In this document: positions 25,601 to 39,700 of the stretch, one piece after another | Position numbering within the stretch: the first letter of the stretch is position 1 | How the letters are laid out: each line of letters begins with the position of its first letter | DNA from: Argyresthia goedartella | Lineage: Eukaryota > Arthropoda > Insecta > Lepidoptera > Argyresthiidae | DNA length: 64,000 nucleotides | NCBI GenBank assembly: GCA_949825045.1 | Contig: OX463816.1 | Span: forward strand, 18,425,243 to 18,489,242 | Direction: 5' to 3' | Notes under the pieces: model-generated | Told to the model about the DNA's origin: nothing | Seen by the model: the letters and a program-made list of their open reading frames with translations, nothing else | Databases searched by the model: none | Made by a program: the position numbers and the translations under genes

Positions 25601-27679
25601 AAGTTTGTGTTAAGTTGAACATGTAAGAACAACAAAAAATAGTTTAAACATAACTTAAAACATAAAAAGAAGTTTGGTGATCATTTATCCAAACACAATA
25701 TGGTGGACATTTATCCATTCTGGCAGTCATTTCGAATTTATTGGTAGTAAAATAGGTGCATTTTTGGTAATCGTTTTCTTCACAAGCCTATGTTTTCAGG
25801 CTACTCCCGCGAAATGTTCCTGGGAGTCCAGCACGCGTTATCCCAAGAGATCATAAAGCGTAAGACCGGGCGGGAGTACCGAACTACAGTGTTGCTGCAA
25901 CGGTTTCCCCAGCTAGCTTACACAGAGGACTTGCTCCTTGTGGCACTAGAGCGGTTCATATCCATGATCATTATGTTGTGTTTCGCCTATACGTTCGTGA
26001 ACACCGTGAGAGTGGTCACAGCTGAAAAGGAGCTTCAACTGAAGGTAGGTACTTGCGTGAAGGATGAACTTTAAGTCCTGTATTATTAAGTGGTGTCAAT
26101 GTATTTGTTTTGTACAACCTTCAATTTATATTAGGCTAAAGTCTGACTTGACCGCGGTCAAGTGACTCGAGTCTTTGGATGTTGACCTATTTTTAGTGAC
26201 TTTAAATAATCGGGCAGGTGCGGGTCGAACTCACACATGGAGGTTTCCTTACCAACGTACAGGAAAACTTAACCACTAAAAAGAGAGTAATATTATGTCC
26301 GAACGTGGATTCGAAACCAAAACCCTAAAATTGCGAAACCGATATCATACCAATCGTGCCACCACAACGCCGCGAAATCTACAATCATATATGATGAAGA
26401 AACCATAACATGATTCAAATATTATATTATGGTTTGTTATATCGCGGGTGGTGTTAAAACACGTCTTTTAGTTTATAAAATCTCGTGCAGTTCATTATTT
26501 GTTGCTGGAGCGGCAACAAGAAATTCACATTCTGTGAAAATTTCAACTCTCCACCTAGTACGGTTCATGAGATACAGCCCGCTGACGGACAGACAGACGG
26601 GCAGTGGAGTTTGGCATCGTGTACGCAACCCTTAATAAGAGGAGGTTCTCAAGTCAAAGCTTTATAAAGGTTTCATTCCATATTCGACCGCAAATGCAGT
26701 GAGCGAGACAGCGAGCTTAGTAGGTAACTACCGCAGTCTCTCTCACTCGCTAGGTGACTGCTCGCTGTCAGCTTCGGGGTTGCACCTTTACGTTGATTTA
26801 TGCTGACGTTAGCCTAAAGCCACGACCTGTGAGATAAAACTGCGTATAACATGTTCATGATGAATTAAAAGAACCCACGAAAACAAGTTATTAGAGAACG
26901 AAGTTCCAAACTAGTCGAGATTTTTTTTGTCTGGCCAAATGTCGGAACATACAAGTATTATCAGAATTAGTTTGGTATCTAACACTCTTTATATACACAC
27001 ATATGATAAACCCTCTTTACTGAGTCTAAAAACCGCACGTTAAGACCAGTATCATGTAAAACTATTTGGTAAAAACCAAATTTGTTAAATTATGACATTC
27101 AAATTTCGAATGCCGACGCCCGCCTGCGTGCCGCCGCTAGTTTGTCTGTGAAGTTGATACTACAGAACAAAGCTAAACAACTGCAGATCAATGATCAATG
27201 CCACAATGCCGGTCGAACATGCGGTTCCTGAACACATCAAAGAGAGCTTATGATATGTGTGTAGATAAACTATGTATGTAACTGTTCATAATTAGGCATT
27301 AAAACTCACGAGTGATATTATTATTAAACTCGCCTTCGGCTCGTTTCATAAACCCACTCTCGAGTGTTAATGCCCTCCATTACGTAGCAGTCACATAAAC
27401 TACTAATATATGCCCCACTTACCGCACCTAATAGACCTTAATGACGACCCGAATAGCCGAGACGGCAGTGACCCTGCCTGCGAAGCCAAGGGTCCCGGGT
27501 TCGATTCCTGGTGGGGGCAAATATTTGTTTCATGAGAAAGGATGTTTGTACCCTAGTCATGGTTGTTTATCTATCTAAGTATAATATTTATCTATATAAG
27601 TATGTGTATCGTTGTCTAGTACCCAAGATACAGGGAATCCTAGTTTGGGGCTAGATCAATGTGTGTAAATAGTGTCCAC

Positions 27680-27727
<48 letters not shown>

Positions 27728-30700
27728 ATGTTTGCTAGAAGTAGAATCACTATAATGTTGTTGCAGGAAACAATGACGATAATGGGTCTGCCGAGTTGGT
27801 TGCACTGGCTGGCGTGGTTCATAAAACAGTTTTCGTTCCTGTGTATATCCGTCGTCCTTATGGTGATATTGTTCAAGGTAAGACTTAAGTCTTTTTTTTA
27901 TTATTTATTTATTAATATTTATTATTTATTTATTTTTATTAATTATTTATTTTTTATTTATTTTTATTTTATTTTTTATTATTTATTATTTTATTATTAT
28001 ATATATATTATTATTATTAATTATTTATTATTTAATTATTTATTAATAATTAATTATTCACAGTCAATTCGGCTCGAAGGTATGTTTTAGTATCTGAGCA
28101 ATCTACCTACCTATATCAATAGTTACATCCACTTAAGCTGGCTTTCGCAATAGGGTGCCTACTATGTCCGGTCATTGGTTTTTTAAGCATTAACCATAAT
28201 GAAAGTACCTACTTTACACTCAATCAGAAATCGATTTTTGATTCAGTGCTATGGAATTGTGTGAATCATATCTCAACTTAAAACAAGCATGTATTTGGAT
28301 TTTTCTTCTGTCACACGCGTAATAAAGCGAATCGTAATGTTCAGATTTGTTTACGAGTTAAATTTAATATGCATTTCTTAGGCACTTGTTAAACTACAAT
28401 AGGCAATATGATCACTATTTCCGATACTTACTTTATTACTCTTGATGTAGGGCTGATTTTGATTAATGTGGAATGTGCCAGTGGAATTTTCATCAATTTA
28501 TTTCAATTGATTTGCTTGGTGTATGGTGTATGGTGTGTATCCTTTACCGTCTGCAATGGTTCGTCTATGGCCTGTTTCCCACTGAAAGTTTACTAATTTA
28601 GACGGTTAGTTTATTTATTTATTTATTTATTGATCTTAAAAAATCCACAGCTAATACAATTATGTAAGGCAAGAAAAATAATCTTAACATTAGCCAATAA
28701 CGGATTTACATTTTTTTGTTTAAATATTATAAGACAAACGTACTTGGCGATTATACTTATATATATAGAAATTATAACCAAAACTAGTTATACAATTATA
28801 ACCAAAACTAGTTATACATATATTTAAAATGGATTTCAGCTACATGATAATGATTAGCTATTGGATAATACGTATCTCTAAATCATGAAACTTTATTGTG
28901 ATTTTTTGTCATTTCACCGCAAACTATAATATAAGTTACGGCACCGTAATAATTGAAGTTGCCGTGTAAGGAAGTCCTCCCATGGAACGTTTTTAATGTT
29001 CCATCAATAAGTACTCGACCATGACGACAAATAAGAGACGGAGCGATACGTCAATCTCCTTGTCTCGCTTGAAAAGGCAGATTGGGAGGGAATCGTGGTC
29101 TTGCAGTGGACGTAGAATGTTTAACCCCCTAATGCATGGCCTTACCAGAAATAGATCGCGATTTTCAACCTTATTGCTTGGTAATAAAGTTCAAAACCTA
29201 TATGGGTTACCATGCATTAAGGGGTTAAAGGCTTCGGCGTACCGCAGGCGGATGGCGATGGCGGGGTGGTTACCATTGTTGTCAAACTAGCTGACCCGGT
29301 GAACTTTGTACCACCTAAAATTTGATTGTAAAATAAGTAATATGGTACATACCCTAAGGTGTCGCGTTGGCAAGAAAATTAGTAGTAAAATAGTTGATCC
29401 TTAAATAAGTCGTTAGTAATTTAAATATGGGCATAAAGGGGATCGTTTCTAACGCCATCTATCCTTTGGGTAACTTTATGAATCGGACAGCTTTAGAACA
29501 TAAAGTCCGCTACCATCAAAGAGTTAACAGTTTTACCTAATTAATCAATGATCAAGGAGTTTTGATCATCTAAGGCTACATACGCCATCTACAGTCTTCA
29601 CAAAATAAAAGGCCCGGTGACAGCGTCCGTGTCACTGATGTAATAAGGTTGAATTTAGTTTTGGCCACCGGGCCTTTCATTTTGTGAAGACTGTAGCGAT
29701 AGAAAGCTGAGGCTTTTCCACTTCCCATACAAAACATTATTTGACTTTTTGGCTGTTTCTCTGCGTTTTTCCTTATTCTATTTTTACCTTAACCTCCTCC
29801 GGACTGAGGAGAATGTGAATAGGAATTATTCAAACTGGTCGGGCTTAGATATAGTAAGACTAACGTACAGCGATTCATTTTTATAAGTATAGAAAGATAG
29901 ATGTCAAATGGCCGCCACACTCACACAACAGCGCGGGCCCGAATTTGGCGTGACGTCATAGAGTTTCTTTTTTCTGACACCAGCCTCACTTCCCCCCGCT
30001 ATCGACCCGCCGGTGGTGTGCCGAAGCCTTAACAACGTCCCTTACAATCGGGTTGGCCACTAGTCAACCCGATGGCCAACCCGAATGTGAGGGTTGGCCA
30101 GTGAGACCCCTCCATCAACCCTCTCTGAGCCGGCGTGGAGGATCTCACTCTTACTCGAACTCGGGCAAAGGCTTGTGCCTCTCGGTAGCGACATTAACGG
30201 GCCACATTTATCTTGTATCCGCACTCGGCCTTATTGCTTCAGACGCCGTTCAACTTCGCGGAGACGGGCAAGGGCTACTCCGTGATGACGTTCACTCCGT
30301 GGTCGGTACTGACGTTCTTCCTGCTACTGTTCGTCATCGCGTCACTAGCTTTCTGCTTCATGGTCAGCGTGTTCTTCACCAAAGGTACAGTTCGCGACAA
30401 GTTTATTTGGCACTGAGCGAGCTGTCACCTCTCTCTCTCATCCCACCTTACCCTATGCGAGAAAGACAGATCACAGCTCGCTCATAGACAAAAAATCTTG
30501 GCCCGTAAACATTAAGTAGAGGCCGGGGCAAGTTTCGACTATCTTCAACTACAAGCATAACTCAGGGTAACAACTTTCCCAAGGGGCGTCTAAAGGGAAT
30601 TTTATAGCCATCTAGGGCCACAACGTCTTATGACGATTTAGTGTAGGATCCTAAACTGATCCGCAAAATTACCATGGCCGTCTTAAAACAAGTCTAGGTA

Positions 30701-33700
30701 TTAGGTAAATGAAGCCCATTATTAAGGCGTATTGGAATGGAAATGTTGCCATGGTTATGTTCTTATTTTGGACCCCCCCCCTGGTCCGCCTACCGATCAA
30801 GTGACAGTCCTGTGATTCACGGCTGAAATAGATTTATGCTTGTAAGCAGAGTGAGGATCAAAAAAGGCCAGTCATTTTCATAGGAATATTTTGCCGACAG
30901 TACTTTATGATGCACGTACAGTCTAAAGACAAATATCATAAAAATAACCCTTTGTTTCATCTCTGCGCATTGTTATGAAGGTCTCCTTTGTGACGAGATT
31001 GCCATGTGTCAACAGTGGTTGATGTTCAACAATACCCTTTTTCATATAAAGGCATAAATGCTAGTTTGGATTGCAGATCTTCGGCAGTTATTGCCTAAGT
31101 TACATACAGCCTATACCCTCTACGTCAGGACAATGAGGCTAGAAAATAATACAAACAAATATTTATTTAATCATTGTTACCTTACGTACATTTTTAAATA
31201 CATTTCGGGCCTTAGACATTACGGGTCTTACTTCAAAAAATAATCTCCTGTACAATAATTGTTCAAAGACAAAAGTATATGGGATTTGACGTTTGTTTTG
31301 AGGTTAACCATGTTATTTTTTTTAGTAATACGGTTTATCTTTTATACATACATACATACATAGGAGTAGTGCCGCATTTTCTGGTTCTCATGACGCGATC
31401 TTACTATGGAGCAATGATCGCAAAAGTATACAAATGTGCATGTCCCCGACATTTGGCTGAATTAGACTTTTAATCAACCACCTAGGCCGTTAACCTAGTA
31501 CCGAAACTTAATCAAATGCCTAAAGGGCCCTCAGCCAAGTGATTGAACAAAACTTTTAAAGTGTTTGCTAAACGTTTAGTCAAATTATTAACTCAAGACG
31601 AGTTTCAACTTTCACCATGGGATCGCGTCGCTCCACTCTTTGCTCGACATGAACTTGTTACATAACACAACCAACTTTAGTATTCGGACAGAAAGTGACT
31701 AAAGAGCAACCAATTCATAATTTAGTCAAAAGACTGACATTCGGTTAGGCAGGCTGTTAAAAGTTTACGACGATTCTTAATTTTCATCAAAAGTCTAACC
31801 ATTTACTAATGGTTAGACTTTTGATGAAAATTAAGATTAAGATTACTCCGGTTCTTAGTTAACAGCCTAGGCTGTTGATGAAGTGCCTGATTAAACGAAA
31901 CGGCTGCGACATATCTCTCTACGTGTATCTACTTTTCAGCGAACACAGCTTCATCGTTCATGGGCCTGGCCTGGTTCACCACATACTCTGTGTTCATGCT
32001 CACACAAGTGCTGTATGAGGACATCGGACTGCCCACGAAGCTCGGACTAAGCCTCATATCGAACACGGCGATGGGATATGTGTTCCAGATGCTGATTATA
32101 TGCGAAGGGACCTCTAGAGGTTTGTGGATTCGGATGAATAAAGTTGAGGGTTCCTCTGCTGCAGTTGTGCCATGCATGATAGACCAGCATATGTACAGTC
32201 CCGATTTCGTCAAGCTACTTTTTGTACCGTGCTTATTATTACAAAAGATCCCTCAGCTTTGCGACATCTGTGGCGCAGCGATTGTGACTCTGCCGACCAT
32301 GCGGTTCGATCCCCGGCTGGGGATACAGAAAAAAATAATCCCCAGGTCCTGGGTGTATATATGGGTGAGACGTCTCTGATTCTGGCTCCCACGACACAGG
32401 GTACCCTAGTGTGGGGCCAGAAGCAATGTACGGACCAGTATGTAAATGTTTTTGTTTATGTAGCTAAATTCCGTCCGAAGGAAAGAATCCACTCTTAATG
32501 ACTCTTACGAATACGATATTGTGTACTGAGTATATATAGGATTCCTGTAACTCAACGTCAAGCGAGTACCAAGAGATACATACCTTTGCCAAAGCCAGTA
32601 TAAGTAGGTCTTTCTCCTGGTACTCGCTCTATGTTGAGTTACGGGACATCCTTGTATGATGTACTTACACAACATTGCATGTGAGCGTATTTACACACGT
32701 GGCTACCTTATCCATAGATCAACTAAGATTCTTACTCTATTCAGGTTTGCAATGGAGCAATTTCTTCAAGCCGGTTTCCTACCACGATCAGATGCAGCCA
32801 GGTCACATGGCCCTCATGCTAGTTCTGGACACGATACTATACATGCTGGTGGCTATGTACGTGGAGAAGATCCGGCCAGGCTCATATGGGGTGCCGTTGC
32901 CGTGGTACTTCCCTGTCACTAGGAGCTTCTGGGCGCCGAACAGGAGCAAAATTGCAGGTGAGTTGATTGGATGGTCGTATAAAACCAGTTCTTGCCGTAA
33001 TCAATTCCATCAGTTACCCTTTAACGATGGAATTGAATATGGCAAGATTTGGCTTTTACCATTGCAATCTATGTGCTATGGACTTATCATAAACTTATAA
33101 TCAGGCGGGCATACAAAAAGTGGATTGGCGAATTAACTATAATCGAATTCACTACTTTGTTTGGATGATATGATAAAACTTTGCTTTCCTCCGCGAATCA
33201 CCGCGTAAAATTCATCATTTGCTCTGAAACTACATCAATAGTTACAATTATACAAATGATATACAAATGACGTAGAAATAGTACCATCAATAAAATTCCT
33301 CGGACTGCACCTTGACCGACACTGCGGATGGAAACTCCACATAGAAAAACTGTGCTGTAAGATAAACAGCTTTGTTTACCCTCTACGGAGATTAACGCAG
33401 ATTGCGACCACAGAGGCAGCTGTAACTGCATATTTCGGATATGTGCATTCTGTCCTTGGTTATCATCTTTTTCGGAAATTATAGCGATAGGGACAAAATA
33501 TTTAGGCATCAGAAAAAATGTATTAGGGCCATCGCTGGCATAAAAAAGACGGAAAGCTGCAACCCTACTTCAAAAAATTAGACATTCTAACTTTTCCATC
33601 GATACTTATACTAGAGTGCTTAATGTTCGTTAAGAAAAACTATCATACACATTTTTAAGAACGAAACACAATTCACACAAGAAATCTACGTAATAAAAAC

Positions 33701-36700
33701 CATATACCGTACTTCCTTCTCCTAAATGCGTGCTATATAAAAATAGCGTTTTCTATATCGCCATAACAATATTTAACCAACCTTATCAAAACTTTGTATT
33801 TACATTTAAAAAAAAAAAAGGTTACTAAAATCTTAAAACATAAAATGTACTACGATATCAATGAATACGTTAATGACAAAGAACTGATTACTCAACAAAT
33901 TCGCGTCGAAGTAAATGAGCTGGATTGAGCTTTCTTGCCGTTTCTTTTCTCGTTTTAGGCCACGGTTTGTGAAGTTTTTGAAGCGGTGTAGCATCGCAAT
34001 TTTAGTATACCTAGAGTCATATAATTATCATAAAATACTTATACTGATACTGATTTAAGTTGTAAATATGTCCACTTCTCTAAATATGTTTAGATTAAAT
34101 TTAGATTTAAGATGTTATATAACAAGGTTAATATTTGTACACCCAGTGCTACTGGGTACCATCATTTGAAACACTGTCTAATATATTAAACCTAGTTACA
34201 AACAATGATGAACAAATAAACATTTTTAGGGTTCCGTACCCGAAGGGTTCCAATCGGGACCCTATTACTAGACTCCGCTGTCCATCCGTCCGTCTGTCAC
34301 CAGGCTGTATCTCACGAACCGTGATAGTTAGACAGTTGAAATTTTCACAGATGATGTATTTATGTTGCCGCTATAACAACGATTACTAAAAAACAGGATA
34401 AAAGAAATATTTAAGGGGACTCCCATACAACAATTCTTTCAATACCACATACAAACTTATGGATGCACCTGGTTACGTACATGGAGTGTGAAAGTAACCG
34501 CACCAGTAACTTTGTAAACAATATTTTGCTGTGTAAAATCCAAACTATTCACTCCACACCATCGCTTCCATTGAACGGTGGTACGGAACCCTTCGTGCGC
34601 GATTTAGACTCGCACTTGACCGGTTTTGTCTTTTTGTCTATCTCGTAATTCCGCATATGTTTGAGATAGGTTTACATCTATTTTGTTTCCCGCTCCATAA
34701 TTGCACACACTGTGATAACGCGTGTTTATCCAATATGTGTCGAGATAAAAGGAGGATTGCTAGCTGTGGCGCACTCTGGAAAGGCATATGTTCTGCAGTC
34801 TACTGTTATAGGCTGAAGTAATAGTGATGAGACAACTTCTCCTCTGTCACTCAAGCTAGAAGTGCCGGGTTCGAAACCCGGCCGTGAAAAACGTCGCTTA
34901 TTCTGGTGTCCACTACACAGGGTATCCCAGTGTGAGGCCAGAAGCAATTTATGTGTCTGTACACAGACTCAATAATACTAGATTATCTGTAAACTATTAT
35001 GTCACAGAGTACTCATTCCATATATATTATAATTATTAGCCCTTCATATTCCAGAGAATGCGCTGGGACTAACTAAAAGAATCGGTTGTTATTTTCTTTA
35101 AATTTAATCTCCTAGCGCCATATGGTGGTATATGCAATATCGCAATTGCTGCACCAAGCGATAAAGGCCTCGAATTAAAGATGCTTTCATAGTAATGTGT
35201 TGTTAAATTACAATTATGATTTCTGTGCAATAAATTATATGGAAATGAATTTCTGATCACTCCGTGACATATTTTGCTCTACATCTATCTGTATAATGTT
35301 ATAGTATCTGTAATTATATTTAGATTTAGATTTTGTTGATTTAAGACCTCTCAGCTTATTCGTAACCTAGTATATCGGATTGTTGTTTATTTCTTGTAGC
35401 TAAGCCAATTAAGGGACTCTTAGTACATTTGTTAGTGTAATATGGAGAACGATTTCCTGCTAGAGAACAATATTATTGTAGTTATATTTAAGAAAGGATG
35501 TGAATCTACAGTAGATCCAAGCAGGCGCTCAAAAGAATGGATCAATTTCACCCGGGTTATCTACTTTTCATATCGACAGTGAGGAAAACATATTTTCTGA
35601 AATCCTTGTATGCCTTTTAAGATATCTCTCCTTAAAGCACTACGGTAACAACAGGTTTTGCCTGTTATTTTATGTCATCAGGAATTAAATCAATGTCCAT
35701 GTCACTGGAATCACTTTCCGAAACCATTTTTAACCAAAAAAAGACACAGTATTTATATTTAATCTCGTGTTCCCGCTTTTTCTATTGCAAACTTCCATTG
35801 TCTTTTTTTACTAGATTCTGAAAAAAGTTAAAATTAATACTGCCAACATTAAAAAAGTTTAAAAAACTGACGTGAGCGTGACTCAATGGCACCTAATCTG
35901 AATAGCTCATTGCAGATGGTGCTTGTGTAGTTGGAGACTGTCTATCTGTCAAAGTCCTCAAATTATTTTTCTTCTTCCTATAATATAAAGCCATAACCTC
36001 ATATTAGGTCAATTTTGCCAGTGTCAAGTGTATTTGAATGATCGCGTGGTGTATTTTTGAACCGAACCTCAGATGAATGGAACTTTTAGCTCCTAATACG
36101 CCAGCGCCACCAACCGGGAGTAAAGATGGGCATAGCCGCCATTATCATCGACTCCGTCGCCAATCGTAAAAAAAAACCTCCAAGCTCTACCCATGATAAT
36201 TAAACTTTCCAAACAGGAGAGATGAAAACACATTTTCCGAAAGGGACTTGACATTTTTAGCAGATGTCCAGTTCATGAAATGGTTGTATGCCTTAAGATA
36301 TCTCTCCTTAAAGCACTGCGGTAAAGATATCGGGAGTTAAATCAGTGGCCATGTCACTGGAATCACTTTTCGATACCATTTTTAACCAAGAAAATACACG
36401 GTATTTATTTTTAATCTCGTATTCCTAATTTTTATATTGCAAACTTTCGTTGTTTTTTTTTACTAGATTCTGAAAAAGTTAAAATACTGCCAACATTAGA
36501 AAAGTTTAAAAAACGTATTGTTTTTTTTTTTAAATAATATGACGTAACTCAATTATTATCGACTTCGTGGCCAATCGTAAATATAAAAACTTTCCACTCT
36601 ATTTATTTATGTAAAAACAATGTGATGCTGGTGATTGTTCAACAGCCGTGACCAGATCGGACGGCACTGACACGGAGTACAATGACGCGCTACTGAAGGT

Positions 36701-39700
36701 GGTGCATGATGAGGAGCCCAAGGGGGTACCCATGGGCGTCCATATACAGGTAAGCGGCGTGTAAGGAGATGCATTAATCGAAAACAGTGTTTTTTAAGTC
36801 ATGTTACGCAAAACCTATCTATTCAGCCTCCTGTACCCACTAGTGAGTAAACAACAGTTGTACATATACGCTAGCTTGTTGATCATGAGTGAGTGCTTGC
36901 ATTTGCTGACGTGTAAAACTAATTTGATTATTTTTGCTCGATAGAAAAGTCTACCTAAGTTATCACCAAATCTGTTTTTCACTATAAAAAAACACTTCGA
37001 ATTTCACTTTCTGCTTACTTTTGGAGGAGTTCAAATGTTTTAAAATAGTGATAGTCGATGTATAGAATACTAACAGATCAACATAAATAAATAAAATTCT
37101 TTCAGAATTAAATTAAGTTCAGAAGTGACTAACCTGTTTAAGTCTATTATACACACTGGGCAATTTCCTAAAAACATGTGTCACTCAGAGATCGTGCTTG
37201 TACACAAAAAGGGTGAAAAATCTGATATTGGCAACTACAGACCAATCAACATTGTATCTCATCTGTACAAGGATTTCATAAAAGTGATTGAACGTATCTC
37301 GACTGCTCAATCAACCACAACCACCGAGCGGGCAGGATTTACATCAAGCATGTCAACCACCGACCACACGCTCTCAACCAGCTCATTGAAAATCATCAAG
37401 AGTTTCACCTTCCTATCTATCTCGCATTTGTAGACTACCTAAATCAGTAAATCATTTGCCAATGTGACGCACACATCGATTATTCAGAACTACACAACCA
37501 AAACATACATGATTTTTATTCCGACATTATTAAACGATACTATTATCGTAATTACGTTTGTGTAGCCGCCACCAAACTACAAACCGCCGGCACTTCCTTT
37601 CCAATTCAAAAGGGGGTAATGCAAGGCGATCCGCTTTCCCCAAAACTAGTCACAAGCACGTTAGAAGACGTTTCTAGAAAAACATCACCGGTATGGGAAC
37701 AGAAAGGCACCGAAGTTGACCGACGACATCGTGATATCTTCTCGTTCTGCAAGAATGCTACATTCGAAGCTACAATACCTAAGCATAGCAAGCCTCGAGG
37801 TGGGATTGCGGATGTATGTGACAAAAAGACCAAGGTCATGACAAACAGCACGCAGTGGACGTGGAGGTGTCCGGTTGTTGGACCGAGTCTGGAATACCGA
37901 TTTGCTCTCCAATATTAACATAAAAGACGTAGCGGAAAAAAATGGCTACATTGAAGTGGGACTTTTCCGGCGATCGCTCGTATAGAACTACACCGATGGA
38001 CCAAATTTACATCTCCCTAGATTCCAAATGCAAAACGAGGATGTGCCCCAGGAAGCGTTGGAGTGATGAGCTAAGGGACCGCGACAAGGGCTGGTGCGAA
38101 AGAACCCAGGAGCGTGAGGAGCGGAAGTGGGGAAGAGAGGCCTTTGCCCTTGGAAGACCTTGGCTGATAATAATAATAATAACGATTAAATAAATAACAA
38201 GTATATGTTACATCACATGCGGTGCGTAATTGTAAAAAACAGTTGTAATCACCAGATTTTTTGATAATTTCGGCAGGCTTCTCTTTTGAGAAATAAACAA
38301 TCAATTAACGTTGTAACTAGTAAAAAAACCAACAGCGTTTTTACTCATTATTTTGCGTAACTTGAGATTTAAAAAAGGCTGTGTGGCTAATACTCGTGCA
38401 AACTTTGGCCTAATAGCTGCGGCGATGGGCTAGCCCCCTGTTTTGCAAAATAGAGTATTGAATTAGTGTGTAAACATGGCACAACTGTACCTCTACCACC
38501 CCGTATGGGAAAAGCTGTGACGCTATGTATGTTTTGAAATTATACTTGTGTTTGTTAGTAACACAATGAAGCAAGTACGATATGCCAAATTCATTGTATC
38601 GTATTAATATCTGTTCAGCAGCGGTTCAAAAGTTATCAGCCTAAATAGAAACCTTGATATCTCCTTAGCTGCGGCGATGGGCTAGCCCCCTGTCACGCAA
38701 AATGAACTTGTATGGATGTAAGTTAAATCAAGCATAAAGTGTATGAGGAAATACACACCTGGAAATATATCGGTAAAACATATGTATATATGAAAAATAC
38801 AGATTGAGAAAATTAATGCATAGAAAAATATATACCTGGCAAAAAGAAACAGTAGATTAAAAGCGTGTAGAAATTTATACTACGAGTAAAAAAATCTTAT
38901 AGAAAAAATAAATCCTGGGAAAAAACACGAATGGAAAAAATACAAGGAAAATATTATTTCGGAAAACTTATCTATACACTCCTTAACACTTTGACAGCCG
39001 ATCACGACACACCACGTCGTGACGTATTTTTTTTCAATAAAAAACATCTAAAATTAAGTAGGTAGTTGTTTTATTTTTTATAATAATAAAACATAAGTTA
39101 TTCTAACATATATAAAAAGAGCTGAATGCGTAACTATTTTAGTTCGTTTTATATCGAATATACAAAAATTACGAAAATGGCCGGCGTACGGGGGAATGCG
39201 GCTAGCAAAAAGCACGGCTGTCAAAGTGTTAAATAGGAAACAAGGGAATCAAAATTTAGCCGTAATCATTGATGTGTCGGCGGTGTTTTATTTTTGTAAT
39301 TTACAGTTATATTACTCTAGTCATAGTATTATAATATCTGTGCTATAGTTTAGCTCAGAAGTTTCCCACGCAGTCTTGCCTTGAGGTAACATTTCACATT
39401 AGCCTTTCCGTAACTGGACTTATCATTATATTTTTCTATTGTTTCAGAATCTCACAAAAGTCTTCAGAGGTCGAAAGAAAGCTGTTGATAACTTGAATCT
39501 CAGAGTGTATGAAAACGAAATTACAGTATTATTAGGTCATAATGGAGCAGGGAAAACTACCACTATATCTATGTTAACAGGTGAGTTATTTTTCAATCGC
39601 CTACAGATATCTCATTACGCTGGTCTGTGGGGTACATAGATATTGTATGTATTGTGATACCTAATGTCGAAACGATCATACATGCGAAAGTAGTTTCGAT

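Noticed and set aside
27443..27520. Possible functional tRNA gene (A and B boxes)
   Set aside because: No complete cloverleaf could be folded, and the sequence continues into a SINE body with a second copy at 52190, so it is a SINE head.
27640..28090. Ile-rich and Tyr/Phe-rich open frames around 27.7-28.1 kb
   Set aside because: Read-through of the SINE (ATT)n tail and AT-rich low-complexity sequence; only the 37 codons of exon 5 inside are real.
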